From positions 196,640 through 260,639 of the forward strand of contig MU277709.1 in assembly GCA_022385805.1 (NCBI GenBank): a stretch of 64,000 bases of DNA, in the 5' to 3' direction. The stretch comes from Pilatotrama ljubarskyi. Lineage: Eukaryota; Basidiomycota; Agaricomycetes; Polyporales; Polyporaceae. Below are positions 53,567-64,000 of this stretch, in pieces. The notes under the pieces were generated by a model. That model had not been told where the DNA came from and ran no database searches. It was given only the letters and a program-made list of their open reading frames with translations. Every line of letters starts with the position of its first letter. Positions within the stretch are counted from its first letter, which is position 1. The position numbers and the translations under genes were made by a program.

Positions 53567-55140
53567 TCAGATGGTCCTGGCTTCCTCCATGCCCCTGCGG
53601 AGCGCCTGCATGCACGCAAGGCCCTTCAGCCTGCGCTCCTCGATCTCGCTACCGAGCGCCTGCTCCCACCACCGCTCGCCCTCGGGGACCTCGCGCCAGC
53701 CCTTCGTGAAGAACTCGCGGAGCCTCTGCAGCGTCGCCTTGCGCGTCGCCTCCGAGCTCAGGTGCACGTCGCCGCGGAGCTCGCGCACCTTCTCCCAATG
53801 CGGCGGCGGGTTCTCGCGCGAGTACGCCTTGGGCGCCGGCTTGCCGTCCTCGGTGGTCGTCGGAGGCGGGGCGCAGCAGAAGCCGTCGACGGCGTACACG
53901 AGCGCGGGCGGGACGGTGATGCGACCGATCTTGCAGACGATCTCGGATATAGCGAGGCAGTTCAGCACGGCGCCGTCTGGCTCGGGACGCTCGAGGAGTT
54001 GTGCGGCGAGGGCCTTGACGTTGGGTGCGGAGCCGTTGGACGGGAGGGGCGTGGATGTGCCTGTGTTGATGCCGTTGCCGGTGTGCAGCGAGGGGTTCGG
54101 CGCGGACTCTGCTGAGGGTGCGGCAGAAGGGGTCTCGGCGGGCTTGATTTGAGCCTTCTTGCCCTTGTTCTTAGGCTTGGTCACGTAGCGCGTCACCACG
54201 TACAGCTACAATATTTCAGAGGAAAGGCGCGTAGTCAGTAAAGGATCACGGACACCATGTAGGCATCACCGACCCATTTCTGGTCCCAACTCATGATGCC
54301 GACGCGCATCTCATAGTTGGAGAACATAGGAATCTCACGCAGGAAAGAGAAGTGAGTGGCTGCGAGCGGGATGTCAGAGACCACGTTCCGGCGTGAATAC
54401 ACTCGGGGAACTGACCTCCAAGACCCATCCAGCCGCCCGCACGAAAGAAAGTAGGACCACAGGCGAGCGCGTACTTGAAACGCGCTGCGTCAAGATGCTT
54501 GGGGGGCATGAGCGCGCGAGAGACATGGAGGTACAACTGTACGTACCTTGGGGTAGGACGAGTTGCTCAAGTGCATGTTGAAGTCGCAATCATCAGGTCC
54601 TGGATGGGGCGTTAGAACGGATGGGCCGACATAGACAGCAAGCATGCTCCTGCAACGGAGCCAAGAGCAGACACAATAGACGTACCGGCCCAGCACTTGT
54701 AAGTGACCTGCATCTCGAAAGGGTTTGCGCCAACGTTCGACAAGCTCTCAAGCCACTCTAGATTCTTCTGTCTGCGAACTTCGGGCGAGCGGAACGCATT
54801 TCGGAGTCGGTGCAACAAGAACTTGCCGCGCAGGACGAACACGGGGTGCCATACGCGGTCTGTCCGGCCTCAGCTTGTGGCCGGAGGAGAGGCAGAGTCC
54901 AGCAACACTCACAGTGCCATGTCAAAGGCCAAGAACGGATTTGCACCAAGAAGAGGAGGACGATGAGGTACTTGGCGAGGCGAGGCAGAACGTGGAGGGT
55001 GCGGGTGGTCAGCAGACTCGCGACGTCTGCGTTGTGGCGCACCGCAGGACCGTACCCGGGTCAGCTCGGACATCATCCATACGGCATTCTGGCGCACCTG
55101 TGAGCGACATGCTCGACAATGTCTGCACGAGGGCCTGCAT
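53567..55140 (-). CDS. THEM6-like hot-dog thioesterase family protein
   Basis: Membrane-anchored protein with a 4HBT (hot-dog) domain; acyl-CoA thioesterase activity is assumed from the family. Seven exons (minus): 55140..55098, 55026..54913, 54859..54686, 54599..54547, 54497..54416, 54359..54274, 54205..53567; 396 aa. A hydrophobic segment near residue 35 (LAKYLIVLLFLVQI) precedes WPLTWHYRVWHPVFVLRGKF. The hot-dog motif reads DDCDFNMHLSNSSYPK (D-x(4)-H-x(2)-N pattern), then HLDAARFKYAL, a region ending in MGLGATHFSFLREIPMFSNYE, and strand residues VGIMSWDQKWLYVVTRYVT. The last ~200 residues (Pro/Ser/Gly linker, then WREVPEGERWWEQAL) are a C-terminal extension typical of fungal members. Convergent with the preceding gene, with 218 bp between. 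Confidence 0.85.
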
Positions 55141-55660
55141 GGTGTTGGCGCGGTGTACAAGTCGACGACTCACTGCGGCGCAAGTGAGGGGAGAACGGCG
55201 GGGACAACGTCAGGCTTTCCACGCGTGTCGGTCCAAGATATATGTCATGCCATGCTCACTCTTTGCGTCCACCAATCACACCGAGGCGTGCTATATTCTG
55301 GGTGTCGTCGGGAGGCGGGTAATCGTTGAGAGCGTCGGCCAGGGCGGGGGACCGATGCTGGGTGCGTAGGTGGCCGGCAACGTCCCCCAACGAATCGACG
55401 CCCGGATATCATCGTCTTGCTAAGAACAGGCGTAGCGCTCCCCGCCGTGCCTGTCCCGCCCCTGCCTCGGCTATTGCGCATGCCGGTTCCGGATGTGCAG
55501 CTCCTCGTCGTTCAGTCATACTGTACTTGGCGGTAGAGTAGAGAGTGCATTATAGGAATCCGGACACTAACGACAAGAAAGAATACAGTACTGCATAGGT
55601 CCCACCAATCCAATGACGCCACTAGTCCGCCCAACAAGCCGCCTCAGCAAGCAACCCTAG
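55141..55660. other. Intergenic region
   Basis: The promoter of the thioesterase gene and the 3' flank of MGM1. No gene is visible. Confidence 0.5.
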
Positions 55661-58600
55661 CTAGAACATGTTGCCGAAGAGCCCGCGTTGTCGCCGAGGT
55701 GCGGGCTGCACATCCGGGCGGAGCGTAGCAAGGCTATTGAGCTGCTTCATGACCTACAAGCTTGCGTAAGGGCGGAGCTACGTGCAAAGAAGAGAGAAAC
55801 GTGATTCTTACCTCCTCGAGCTTGTCCTTGCGCTCCTGGAGATCGAGGTGCTTCCGTATTATGGGGTTCTCCCGGGCGAACTCGACGATCTCCTTCCGGT
55901 CCAGGTCGTAGAGCAATCGCGAGTCAATCTCGCGGGGGAACTAAGACAAGCGTGTCAGCGAGGAGCATTCCCCGATTCCCGATATCGGGCCTACCTGGTA
56001 GAAGAAGTGGTCGAGCAGCTCAATGTTGATGAACATCGCTGCGGTGTACGCGAGCTTGTCGGCAACGACGTTCAGGAAGGCTTCCGGGCACAGGACGTCA
56101 TTTTCCGGTCCCGCCTTGCACCGTTTAGACTTTAGTGCGGCGAGCCTGAGCTTGAGGATGCCGATGCGGTCGTTGTACAGCATGGCGTGACGGGCTGAGC
56201 GTATGACTTCAGTATGCCAATTGCCTATCCTGAAGGTGCACACATACCGTCGAGTATCTGCGCCGGCGGGTATCGGTACTCGTCCCCGTTCACATCTGCC
56301 GCAGCCTCCGCCTCGTCTCCGGCGGTTAACCTGCGCTGTTTCCGCTCCCGCTCCTTCTCCTCGAGCTCCTTGACGTAGCTGATGAGGTTGTTCAGGCGCC
56401 TGTTCCCGCCCAGCTTGCTCTTGATGTCCTTCAGCTTATCCTCGCACATCTTCATCTCGCGCTCGAACAGCTGGACAGCCTCCGCGCGCCCGGCCTCCCA
56501 CTCGCGCGGCTCCACCTCGACTTCGAACTTGTACGGCTTGATGCAGTTCTCGACCTGGTCCGACGTCACGCCGATGCGCTCGCGGAGGAGCATGTGCGAG
56601 AACTGGATGAGCCGCTCCGCCGCGCGCGGGTGGAAGTTGAACGGCTCGCCCTGCGCGATCGAGTCGATCAGCGCGCGCAGGCCGTCCGCGACGAGCAGCG
56701 TCGAGTCGCGCCCGACGCCGCTCTTCGTGAGCAGCGAGGACGCGGCGTCGAGCTTGTACCGCCAGTACGGTTCGACGTCCTCGGGCTTGACGCGCGCGTC
56801 CGCCGCGAGCGCCGTCAGCTCTGGGGCACGCTTGTCCGTCCAGTAGAGCTGCTCGAGCACGTCCATGACGCGCTCCTCGAGCATCGCCTTGAGCTTCGCG
56901 CGCACCTGCGGCTTGCGGAACTGCGCGGTGTACTCCTTGAAGCGTGCCTTGAGCAGGTCCATCGTCTCCGCGACGTACGACTCCGCCGAGATCCGCCGGT
57001 CGTTGTACTGCACCTTGAACTGGTACTGCGCCTCTTCTAGCTCGAGCTGGACAGCGTTCGTGATACCGTGCAGCGAGGACGCCATGGACGATTCGAGCAC
57101 CTCCATCAGTCGTCGACGGAGGGTATCAGTACCGACCATGAGCGAGGACTGCTTGCCGAACAGTTCCCTGTGAGCGCCGAAGTAGTCCTCCTCGTTTCGC
57201 CTCGCGACGGTACCCAGCCTATCCTTGTTGATCTTCTTGCCGGACGTCTTGCAGACGACGCCGACATAACCAAGGTGAAGCGGGTACCGGTTCCCGGCCA
57301 GGATGGCTGCACCCTGTTCGGGCGGGACGAGGTCCATCTTCGTGATGACGCCGATCGTCCGCAAGCCGAGGGGGTCGACCTTCCTGCTTGCGCGCAGAGC
57401 GGGCGAGTTCGCAAGGTCGACATCTGCAGCACATACAGCGAGGATGATGTTCGGCTCCCGGATGTAACGCTCGCACAGGCCGGCGATCTTCTCCTTCAGG
57501 CTCTCGGGCTGGTCCATGGACGCGATCTGGATGTAGCCAGGGAGGTCGATGAGGGTCAGGTCGGGGACATGGGGGCTGTAGATCCGGAGGTCGATGGGCT
57601 CGTTCGAGACGGCCTCGGAGGCGGGCACAGCCAAGTTCAAGTCGGTGAGTGTCCGTTGGATGACCGAAAAGTCGCTGATCTTCCCGAGGCCTAGTGCAGG
57701 GAACTCTCCGTACTCCTCAGCTGGCTTGCCGTTCTCCGTTGGCGTGTGAATGAGCGTGAGCTCAATGGGCCGCCGAGTGACCATATTGTTCCCCCTGTCG
57801 AATCCTGTTCAGCCGTCTATACCAACCTTCGCGATATGATCTCAGACACTCACTTAGGCAGGAACTCGTGGCCGACGATGGCCTCGAGAACGGAGCTCTT
57901 ACCTGAGCTCTGGCTGCCAATGACGACAATACTGGGTAACTTCAGAGCGTCGCTCTGGTCGATGCTGATGAGCATAGTCCGGATCTCGATGAGCTTCCTG
58001 GTCAGATGCATCAAGCCGTTCTGTCGTCCGTCGGTGCCGTCATCCTCGGCAGCCTTGGAATCCGCCGCGGAAAGAGAGGTAGCTGCCATCATAGCTGCGA
58101 GAGCCGCCGCGTCGTCCCCGTCTGGCCTGCGTTTCTTAGTTGAAGGGCCAGGATCCTCGCCGTCGTGCTGGCGGCCTCCGCCTTCTGACGACGAGAACAA
58201 GTCCTTGAGAAATTCGGGGGTCTCGAAGGTCGGCAGCTTGACATCGGCAAAGCGGGATGAGACGTCCTTGACCACGCCTGAGGCGGCATCGAACGCGTCC
58301 GAGACGCCGTCTTGGACCGTGTTCAGGAAGTCGGTCGACTTCTTCCTAAACTCTGCACAAGCTGTAAGCACCTAGGACCCATGGTCCATACGACACCCAC
58401 TGTGCTGCATGGCCACGAAGAATCAGCACTTACCTTCAAACTTGTAGTTCGCATACGTGAACCCTCCGGCTCCGACCGTCGCAGTCGCGATAGGCACCCT
58501 GAACGCACGCAACACAAACCTGGGGATCGCCGTGTACGACAGCGCGCGGACGTGCATATGCCGCATGCTCCCCGGGGACACCCCATACCGCGAACGCGTG

Positions 58601-58773
58601 CGGAGCTGCGTATTTGTCAGGAAGGTGGCGAACTGCCGGTGGATGGGGCGGGAAGACAGAGGTGACTTGCGCGCCGCGGCTGCTTGGGATGCAGCGGCGG
58701 CGCCGTATGTCGAGGCCTTGCGCGGGTTGAAGGAGAAGGCGGACGAGACGCGACGGCGGAAGGAGGAGTACAT
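55661..58773 (-). CDS. MGM1: MGM1/OPA1 dynamin-like GTPase
   Basis: Inner-membrane fusion and cristae-shaping GTPase. Six exons (minus): 58773..58434, 58361..57854, 57794..56248, 56194..55995, 55940..55812, 55753..55661; 938 aa. The basic, Ser/Ala-rich N-terminus is a presequence; a membrane segment is at about 90-108 ([17 protein letters not shown]). GTPase motifs: P-loop GSQSSGKSS from 262, DLPG at 366-369, TKMD at 434-437. Middle and GED-like parts follow ([38 protein letters not shown]), ending RGLFGNMF. The dynamin order and the membrane segment distinguish it from soluble Dnm1. It shares a 664-bp divergent region with the aldolase gene. Confidence 0.93.
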
Positions 58774-59437
58774 CGTGCGCGCTCTCCGGGAAGGCGGACC
58801 TTCTCACAGTGTTGATTGATGCGCCTCCACTTATGTTCTATCTGCTTCCGAGAACGTAATTTTGAGCTGTTGAGCTCAATCCCCGGAGAACAGAGACCAG
58901 CAGGAAGAGCGCGAAGGAGGAGGAAAGCAGCAAGAGACGGTGCCGAGGGTGCGTAGGTGCTTGGTGACGCCCAGGGTCGGCATGACGAGATGGCGCGGCG
59001 ATCGAATCCTCGCGTGGCGGACCACCTCGCGTCCACGCGTCGGAGTTGCAAAGACTTCGCCTCTGCTTCAAGTGCAGCTTCCCCTGCTTGCCTTCCTTCG
59101 GCCTCCCGTATGTCTTGCTTCGCACTGGTACGCTCACGACGGCGGAACGCAGAAGATAAGCTACTCGCTCGCTTTCACACAGCGGCTGCATCTCATGAAC
59201 GCAACGGACGCTTCTGACTTCACTCGCGCTATTCTGGCGCAACTCCGGGCCCTGGTCCACTGCACCCTCGGACCGCGCCGACCGCGATGAGATGGAGTCA
59301 GGCTGCCTCTCCTCACGCTCATTTATAAGCTCTGAACGTCGCTGTTCCTGCCGTCGGACTGTCTTTGAGAGCTGCGTGCGATATCTGTGCTGTCTTGCCA
59401 TCTCCGGGTACTTTCGATACTACTGTGCACCACCGAC
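58774..59437. promoter_or_regulatory. Bidirectional promoter region, MGM1 and aldolase genes
   Basis: 664 bp between divergent starts. No gene was supported in it; no specific factor site was recognised. Confidence 0.4.
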
Positions 59438-60497
59438 ATGGGCTCCACGGTCAACAGCGCACCCCCGCCTCCTGGCATCTACGTTCCTGCGGTGGTCTTC
59501 TATGATGAGAACGAAGAAATCGACCTTGAAGCTACCAAAGCCCATGTCCTCCGTCTAGCCAAGGTATGGCCCATACGCAACCGGACGTCGCGGCCTCAGG
59601 TTTTACCACTCACCTCCAGGGTGGCGTGACTGGCATCCTCGTGCAAGGCAGTAATGGTGAAGCGCAGCACCTCTCGCACGACGAGCGCAAGCTCCTTATC
59701 CGCCACGCCCGTGAATCGCTCAACGCGAACGGCTTCGAGCACGTCCTGGTCATCGCCGGCACCGGCGCGCAGTCGACCAAAGAGACGAAGAAGCTCTGTG
59801 TGGACGCGAAGGACGCGGGCGCGAGCCATGTGCTTGTGCTCACTCCCAGCGTATGGCCGCCTCAGATGAACAAGGAGCGCATTATCAAGTTCCATCGCGA
59901 TGTGCGCCCGTCTTATGTTCACGCATGCACGAGCGGGATACTGACCGGCGGTGGCTCCAGGTGGCGGACGCGTCACCGATCCTGACGATGATCTATAACT
60001 TCCCCATCGTGACGGCTGGGCTGAACCTCGACTCGGACATCATCGGCGAGCTCGGGACGCATCCCAACATCGTCGGGACCAAGCTCTCCTGCGCGGACGT
60101 CGGCAAGCTGCACCGGCTCACCTCTACCCTCCCGCCCACCAAGTTCGCGACATTCCCGGGGTCGTCCGCCGTCTATTTGCAAGGCCTTGTCTCAGGGAGT
60201 GCGGGCGTTATCTCCGCGCTCACGAATGTCGTGCCCAAGGTGCACGTCGAGGTCCACAAGCTGTGGAAGGCGGGCAAGCTGCAGGAGGCAGAGAAGCTCC
60301 AGGCGTTGTTGGGCCATGGAGAGTGGGAGCTGCAGAAGCTGGGGAGCATCTCAGGAATCAAGGCGGTGGTCACGAAGCATTTTGGGTACGGGAACACGAA
60401 TGTGAGGGGGCCGCTGACCCCCCAGAATCTCGAGGTCGCGGGTGCGGCGGCGACGGCGAAGCTGGAAGAGTTGATCGCTTTGGAAAAGGCGCTGTAG
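59438..60497 (+). CDS. Dihydrodipicolinate synthase-family aldolase
   Basis: Class I aldolase or lyase of the DHDPS/HOGA/KDG aldolase superfamily. Three exons: 59438..59563, 59620..59901, 59961..60497; 314 aa, usual length for the family. Motifs: GILVQGSNGEAQHLS (the GTTGE-like loop), MIYNFP with the catalytic Tyr, and NIVGTKLSCADVGK with the Schiff-base Lys at 177. Fungi make lysine by the aminoadipate route, so a true DHDPS role is unlikely; a 4-hydroxy-2-oxoglutarate or 2-keto-3-deoxy-acid aldolase is more plausible, but the substrate is unassigned. Convergent with the SCP2 gene, with 127 bp between stops. Confidence 0.9.
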
Positions 60498-60624
60498 GCA
60501 GTGAATTGACACGTAACAGCTTTGGCAAGGTGTTCGTCAGGGGCTTAGATAGAAGGGTATGTCCGGGATACAGTGAATTATACAATAGGTGGAGGACAGC
60601 GAGTAGCACAACAGCAGAGGGACC

Positions 60625-61190
60625 TCAGAGCTTCGCCTTCGTCTTCGCGGCCTGGCGTACAGTCAGCCATCGAACTCTCCAGCTGGCTCAAGGACACGTA
60701 GGGCACCCACCTTCAGGATGCCATCGAGCTTGGTGGCGAACATCATGTTGCCCTTCGTCTTGAGCTTGCCGGTCATGAACGCCTTCTGGCCGTCGAGCTT
60801 GCCCTCCGCGAGCTGCTGGAAGGTCTCGTCGGACATGATGATGGTGACGTTCGCCTTCTGCTTGGGCGCGCCCTTGTAGACGGTGCCCGTCGACTTGAGG
60901 TCGATCGTCCACACGGCCTCCTTGCCCTCCGCGTTCTTCACGCGCATCTCGAAGATGCCGTTCGTCTGGGCGCGGCAGGCGTTAGGGCACATTGGGAATG
61001 CAGGCGCTCGGGATGTACCTTCTTGATTTGAGACTTCTTCTCCTCCTCGCTGTAGCTGTCGAAGACCTGCGCGAGGGCCGCGAGGATCTCGGAAGACTAG
61101 GTACGTCAGCCGGAGAGGGTCAGACTCAGTGCGAGCTGGTGAGCTGGAAGGGAAGCTTACCTTGAATCCCTCGACCTTGATGTCAGACAT
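60625..61190 (-). CDS. Stand-alone SCP2 sterol-carrier protein with PTS1
   Basis: Small lipid-binding protein of the SCP2 fold. Exons (minus): 61190..61161, 61096..61019, 60965..60711, 60651..60625; 129 aa. It begins MSDIKVEGFKSSEILAAL; the core reads GIFEMRVKNAEGKEAVWTID, then VTIIMSDETFQQLAEGKLDG and QKAFMTGKLKTKGNMMFATK. The last exon adds AAKTKAKL, and the final AKL is a type-1 peroxisomal targeting signal, consistent with the SCP2 family. A TATA-like element lies about 96-102 bp upstream of the ATG. Confidence 0.93.
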
Positions 61191-61285
61191 GGCTCTCGTT
61201 TTACGGGCGTTCAAGGGACGTTCGCGGATAGGCCTATGAAGGTACGAAGGATACGAAGGGCGACGAGAGGAGAAGAGGACGCGGG

Positions 61286-61292
61286 TTATATA
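61286..61292 (-). promoter_or_regulatory. TATA box of the SCP2 gene
   Basis: tatataa on the minus strand, about 100 bp upstream of the ATG at 61190. Confidence 0.5.
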
Positions 61293-61670
61293 GCGGAGGA
61301 GATGGGCGCGGGAGCAGAAGGGGACGCGCTCGTCCCCAGATCCATGATGTCTCGCGATCATGGGGACGCTTAGCGCACATCCATGTGATATTCCGGCCTC
61401 TAAAGCGTCGGCTATGTTCGCGTGCAGCGTATACCTCTGATGACGTCCACCACTTACTCCGTGCATGCTTCATGCAGAATTGCATCCGGGCGCATCTCGA
61501 CCATCATCTCTTTGGAGTCTTCGGACTCTTCATCTCTGAATCCCTGCGTATGGTGTGAATCCATTCTCTGGTAACACGATGGAAATAGGTTGACAAGGAC
61601 GAACACAGACTTCTTGCGAGCACCGGACATCCAACGTTTTCAGATACCCTGAGAGAGCTCGGATACACAT

Positions 61671-61725
61671 CACTCACTCACTCACTCACTCACTCACTCA
61701 CTCACTCACTCACTCACTCACTCAC
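61671..61725. repeat. Tetranucleotide microsatellite (CACT)n
   Basis: About 13-14 uninterrupted copies of cact/tcac in a row, with no interruption visible. Confidence 0.95.
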
Positions 61726-62536
61726 TTGAGGCTGCTACAACGTGCATCCGCGCCACAGCGGGTCGTTGCAGCAGGTCCTACGTCTATGACCATCTAAGTC
61801 CAAGGATTCATCCATTCGAGCAGGAGGTACAGTGTCCATGGGCTCAACAAGTATATATGGGCCGATGCTTAGGTATTTGCGGGTGACAGAGCCTCTCTGA
61901 TAATGTCAGTGCGAGTCTGCAGCCCTGCTTCGACGCCCCGAGTTCGAGTTCAAGTTGGCCTGGAATCAACGGAGACCCGGAAGCCCAATATGAGCAATCG
62001 GTCTCTCAACATCCACCCAACCACTAGCCCGGTGACTACACCCTCCTACTGCATACGTGGTACCGGAGAGATGGCCGGTACTGTACTGCATGCGCCCTCC
62101 CCGGGTCGTCGGCCGACTATCTAGGTTTGCCAGTGTACCACTCTGACAGCCTTCTCACTTCTGCTCGGCCTCGCACCTGCCAGCGGACAGTGCCCTGGCT
62201 GGACCGTACCCACGCGCCCGGCTTCTCTTCTCCAGAAATGGCCCTTCTCCAGCGACATCGTGTGCCACAGCGCTCCCCGTCCGTCCATAGCGGGATGCTG
62301 CGCAACCAACTGCAATATTGGCTGGGGGCGAACGTGCCAGGTACCGGAGCTTTCTTGGGTAGGCGGTCCTGGTCTACTCTTCGCCTGCCCCGCGGGGATG
62401 TGCGTAAGGCCCCGTGCTCTGAGGGAGCAGTCGTGTTTGGCCGGCGATGCCAGCCATATAGTCCTCAGGCATCGTCCGGGTTTGCCTCCGGCGACCTGCC
62501 TAGGATCGCTGATTTCCGCTCATATTACGACCAATA

Positions 62537-64000
62537 ATGCCCTCTCTAGACAAGAATCTTCCTGGGCGAAACGCGCTTGAAAAGGTGCGCTCGTTGGAGG
62601 ATGACGGCGACACTCTCAACGACAAACGACGGGCGACGCTCGCGGAGATTGACAACGCGAAATTCTCGTACGTGGGGATAGTTGATCCTTCAGCCGTCCT
62701 CAGTGCTGATCCTCGGCATCCTTGGCAGATGGTTCCATGTCAGAGTATGCCTGGTGGCGGGTGCTGGATTTCTGACCGATGCGTAGGTGTCCCTTTGTCC
62801 CTGACAAGCCTGAGTATTTTGACGCGCTCACCGGGTCGCAGGTATGACATCTTCGCGATCAGCATCGCGTCCGTCATGCTGGGCTACGTCTACGGTCATG
62901 GTCATTATCCGTTTCAGCGACCACAGACTACATGACCCGTGAACTCACGTACCACTACAGGTCAGAAACTGACCGCGAACCAAGACCTCGGTATCAAAGT
63001 CGCCACGCCAGTAGGGACTGTCTTCGGGCAGCTCATCTTCGGTTGGCTCGCCGATGTGTACGGACGAAAGCGCATTTGTACGTCCCCTCTCCTTCTCGGC
63101 ATATACGGGCAGACTGACGGTCTGACGTAGACGGGTATGAACTCATGCTCATGATCGTCGCGTCCTTCGGACAGGCGGTTGCCGGGCAGGCCCACGGGGT
63201 GAACATCATCGGCGTCCTCGTCGTCTGGCGGTTCGTCATGGGCGTCGGCATCGGGGGCGACTACCCGCTGTCGTCCGTCATCCCCGCGGAGTTCTCGTCG
63301 ACGAGGATAAGGGGGCGCATGATGACCGCCGTCGGGGCAAATCAAGGTTGGGGCCAGTTGAGTNNNNNNNNNNNNNNNNNNNNNNNNNNNNNNNNNNNNN
63401 NNNCCCGTTGTTGCCATCGAATGCTGATCTCGACGCTCCCATTCCAAAGCGGCGGCGCTCACGGCGTTCGTCATCACCGCAGGGTACAAAGACGCACTCC
63501 TGGGAGACGACCCGCGCGTCCTCGCGCACGTCGACTACATGTGGCGCCTGCTCATCGGGCTCGGTTGTGTCCCCGGAGCCATCGCGCTCTACTTCCGCTT
63601 GACGATACCGGAGACGCCACGGTTCACGATGGACGTCGAGCGGAACGTGCGCCAGGCGGCGCGGGACGTGCAGAGGATCATCGTTGCGGGCTCCCATAGC
63701 TACGAGGGGAAGGAGATCGTGGAGAGGGTGCGCGCGCCGAAGGCGTCGAGGAGGGATTTCGCGCGGTTCTTCTCGAAGAGGGAGAATTTAGTGCCTTTGG
63801 TTGGGATGTGTTACTCCTGGTTCGCCATCGATGTGAGTCGCTAGTTCTGCCTGGCCAGTGCGAACAGGGAGAACGACTGACATCGACCGGGCTATCAGGT
63901 CGCCTTCTACGGGCTTGGCTTGAATACCTCCATCATCCTGCAAGCCATCGGGTTTGGGTCACCGAGCGCCAACGTGACAGGTACTACAGCAGTGTACGAG
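62537..64000 (+). CDS. PHO84: PHO84-like high-affinity phosphate:H+ symporter (partial)
   Basis: Plasma-membrane MFS transporter for inorganic phosphate. The gene runs off the window. Exons: 62537..62667, 62729..62782, 62842..62894, 62961..63077, 63131..gap, then about 63452..63831 and 63899..63980. It starts MPSLDKNLPGRNALEKVRSL. Motifs: AGAGFLTDAYDIFAISIAS in TM1, GQLIFGWLADVYGRKR (the MFS loop), VMGVGIGGDYPLSSVIPAEF (the PHO84 signature), and VAFYGLGLNTSIILQAIGF after the large loop. The 40-N gap at 63364-63403 interrupts an exon-intron junction, so the sequence there is not known. Confidence 0.9.
63364..63403. other. Assembly gap (40 N)
   Basis: Forty consecutive N within the phosphate transporter gene. 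The true length is not known from this window. Confidence 0.99.

Larger units (their letters stand above)
61191..62536. other. Intergenic region between divergent genes
   Basis: Holds the SCP2 promoter, a tetranucleotide microsatellite (61671-61725), a TATA-like tatatat near 61852 and the upstream region of the phosphate transporter. No gene was supported. Confidence 0.5.

Overview
The window looks like nuclear DNA of a wood-decay-type basidiomycete (Agaricomycetes, possibly a polypore). The grounds are dense 50-60 bp GT-AG introns, genes of up to 16 exons, GC-rich coding sequence, two secreted CBM1-GH10 xylanases, a GMC oxidoreductase, and conserved eukaryotic genes of fungal type. No species was identified. 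All exon structures were derived by eye from splice signals, reading phase and known family motifs; no search was run.

Layout: 0.2-5.2 kb, a divergent pair, MIC60 (-) and ATG22 (+). 5.2-13.4 kb, mostly non-coding, with two low-complexity basidiomycete proteins (+). 14.5-16.7 kb, PEX11 (+) with a very long intron. 16.7-21.5 kb, a gene desert. 21.5-26.4 kb, a PMC1-type Ca2+-ATPase (+). 27.5-33.1 kb, two facing GH10 xylanase genes with an atypical SDR gene between them. 33.7-38.1 kb, COQ9 (-), PWP1 (+) and eIF3j/HCR1 (-). 38.1-40.2 kb, poorly resolved. 40.2-43.0 kb, a GMC oxidoreductase (+). 43.4-46.6 kb, a membrane/coiled-coil orphan (-) and an alpha/beta hydrolase (-). 47.3-49.9 kb, an NCLX-like cation/Ca2+ exchanger (-). 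50.3-53.3 kb, two membrane orphans (+). 53.6-55.1 kb, a THEM6-like thioesterase (-). 55.7-58.8 kb, MGM1 (-). 59.4-61.2 kb, a DHDPS-family aldolase (+) and a PTS1-bearing SCP2 protein (-). 62.5 kb to the end, a PHO84-like phosphate transporter (+), interrupted by an N gap and cut by the window edge.

Themes: several genes act at the mitochondrial inner membrane (MIC60, MGM1, COQ9, perhaps the NCLX-like exchanger), in peroxisomes (PEX11, SCP2) and in Ca2+ transport (PMC1, exchanger). Nothing suggests a biosynthetic cluster; this is ordinary core-genome linkage.

The most interesting signal is gene architecture. Both xylanase genes require a 2-nt micro-exon to keep frame just before the catalytic acid/base motif. 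The GMC oxidoreductase needs a 4-nt micro-exon. The hydrolase carries its catalytic serine on an 11-nt exon. Exons of 9, 13 and 14 nt and GC-AG introns occur elsewhere.
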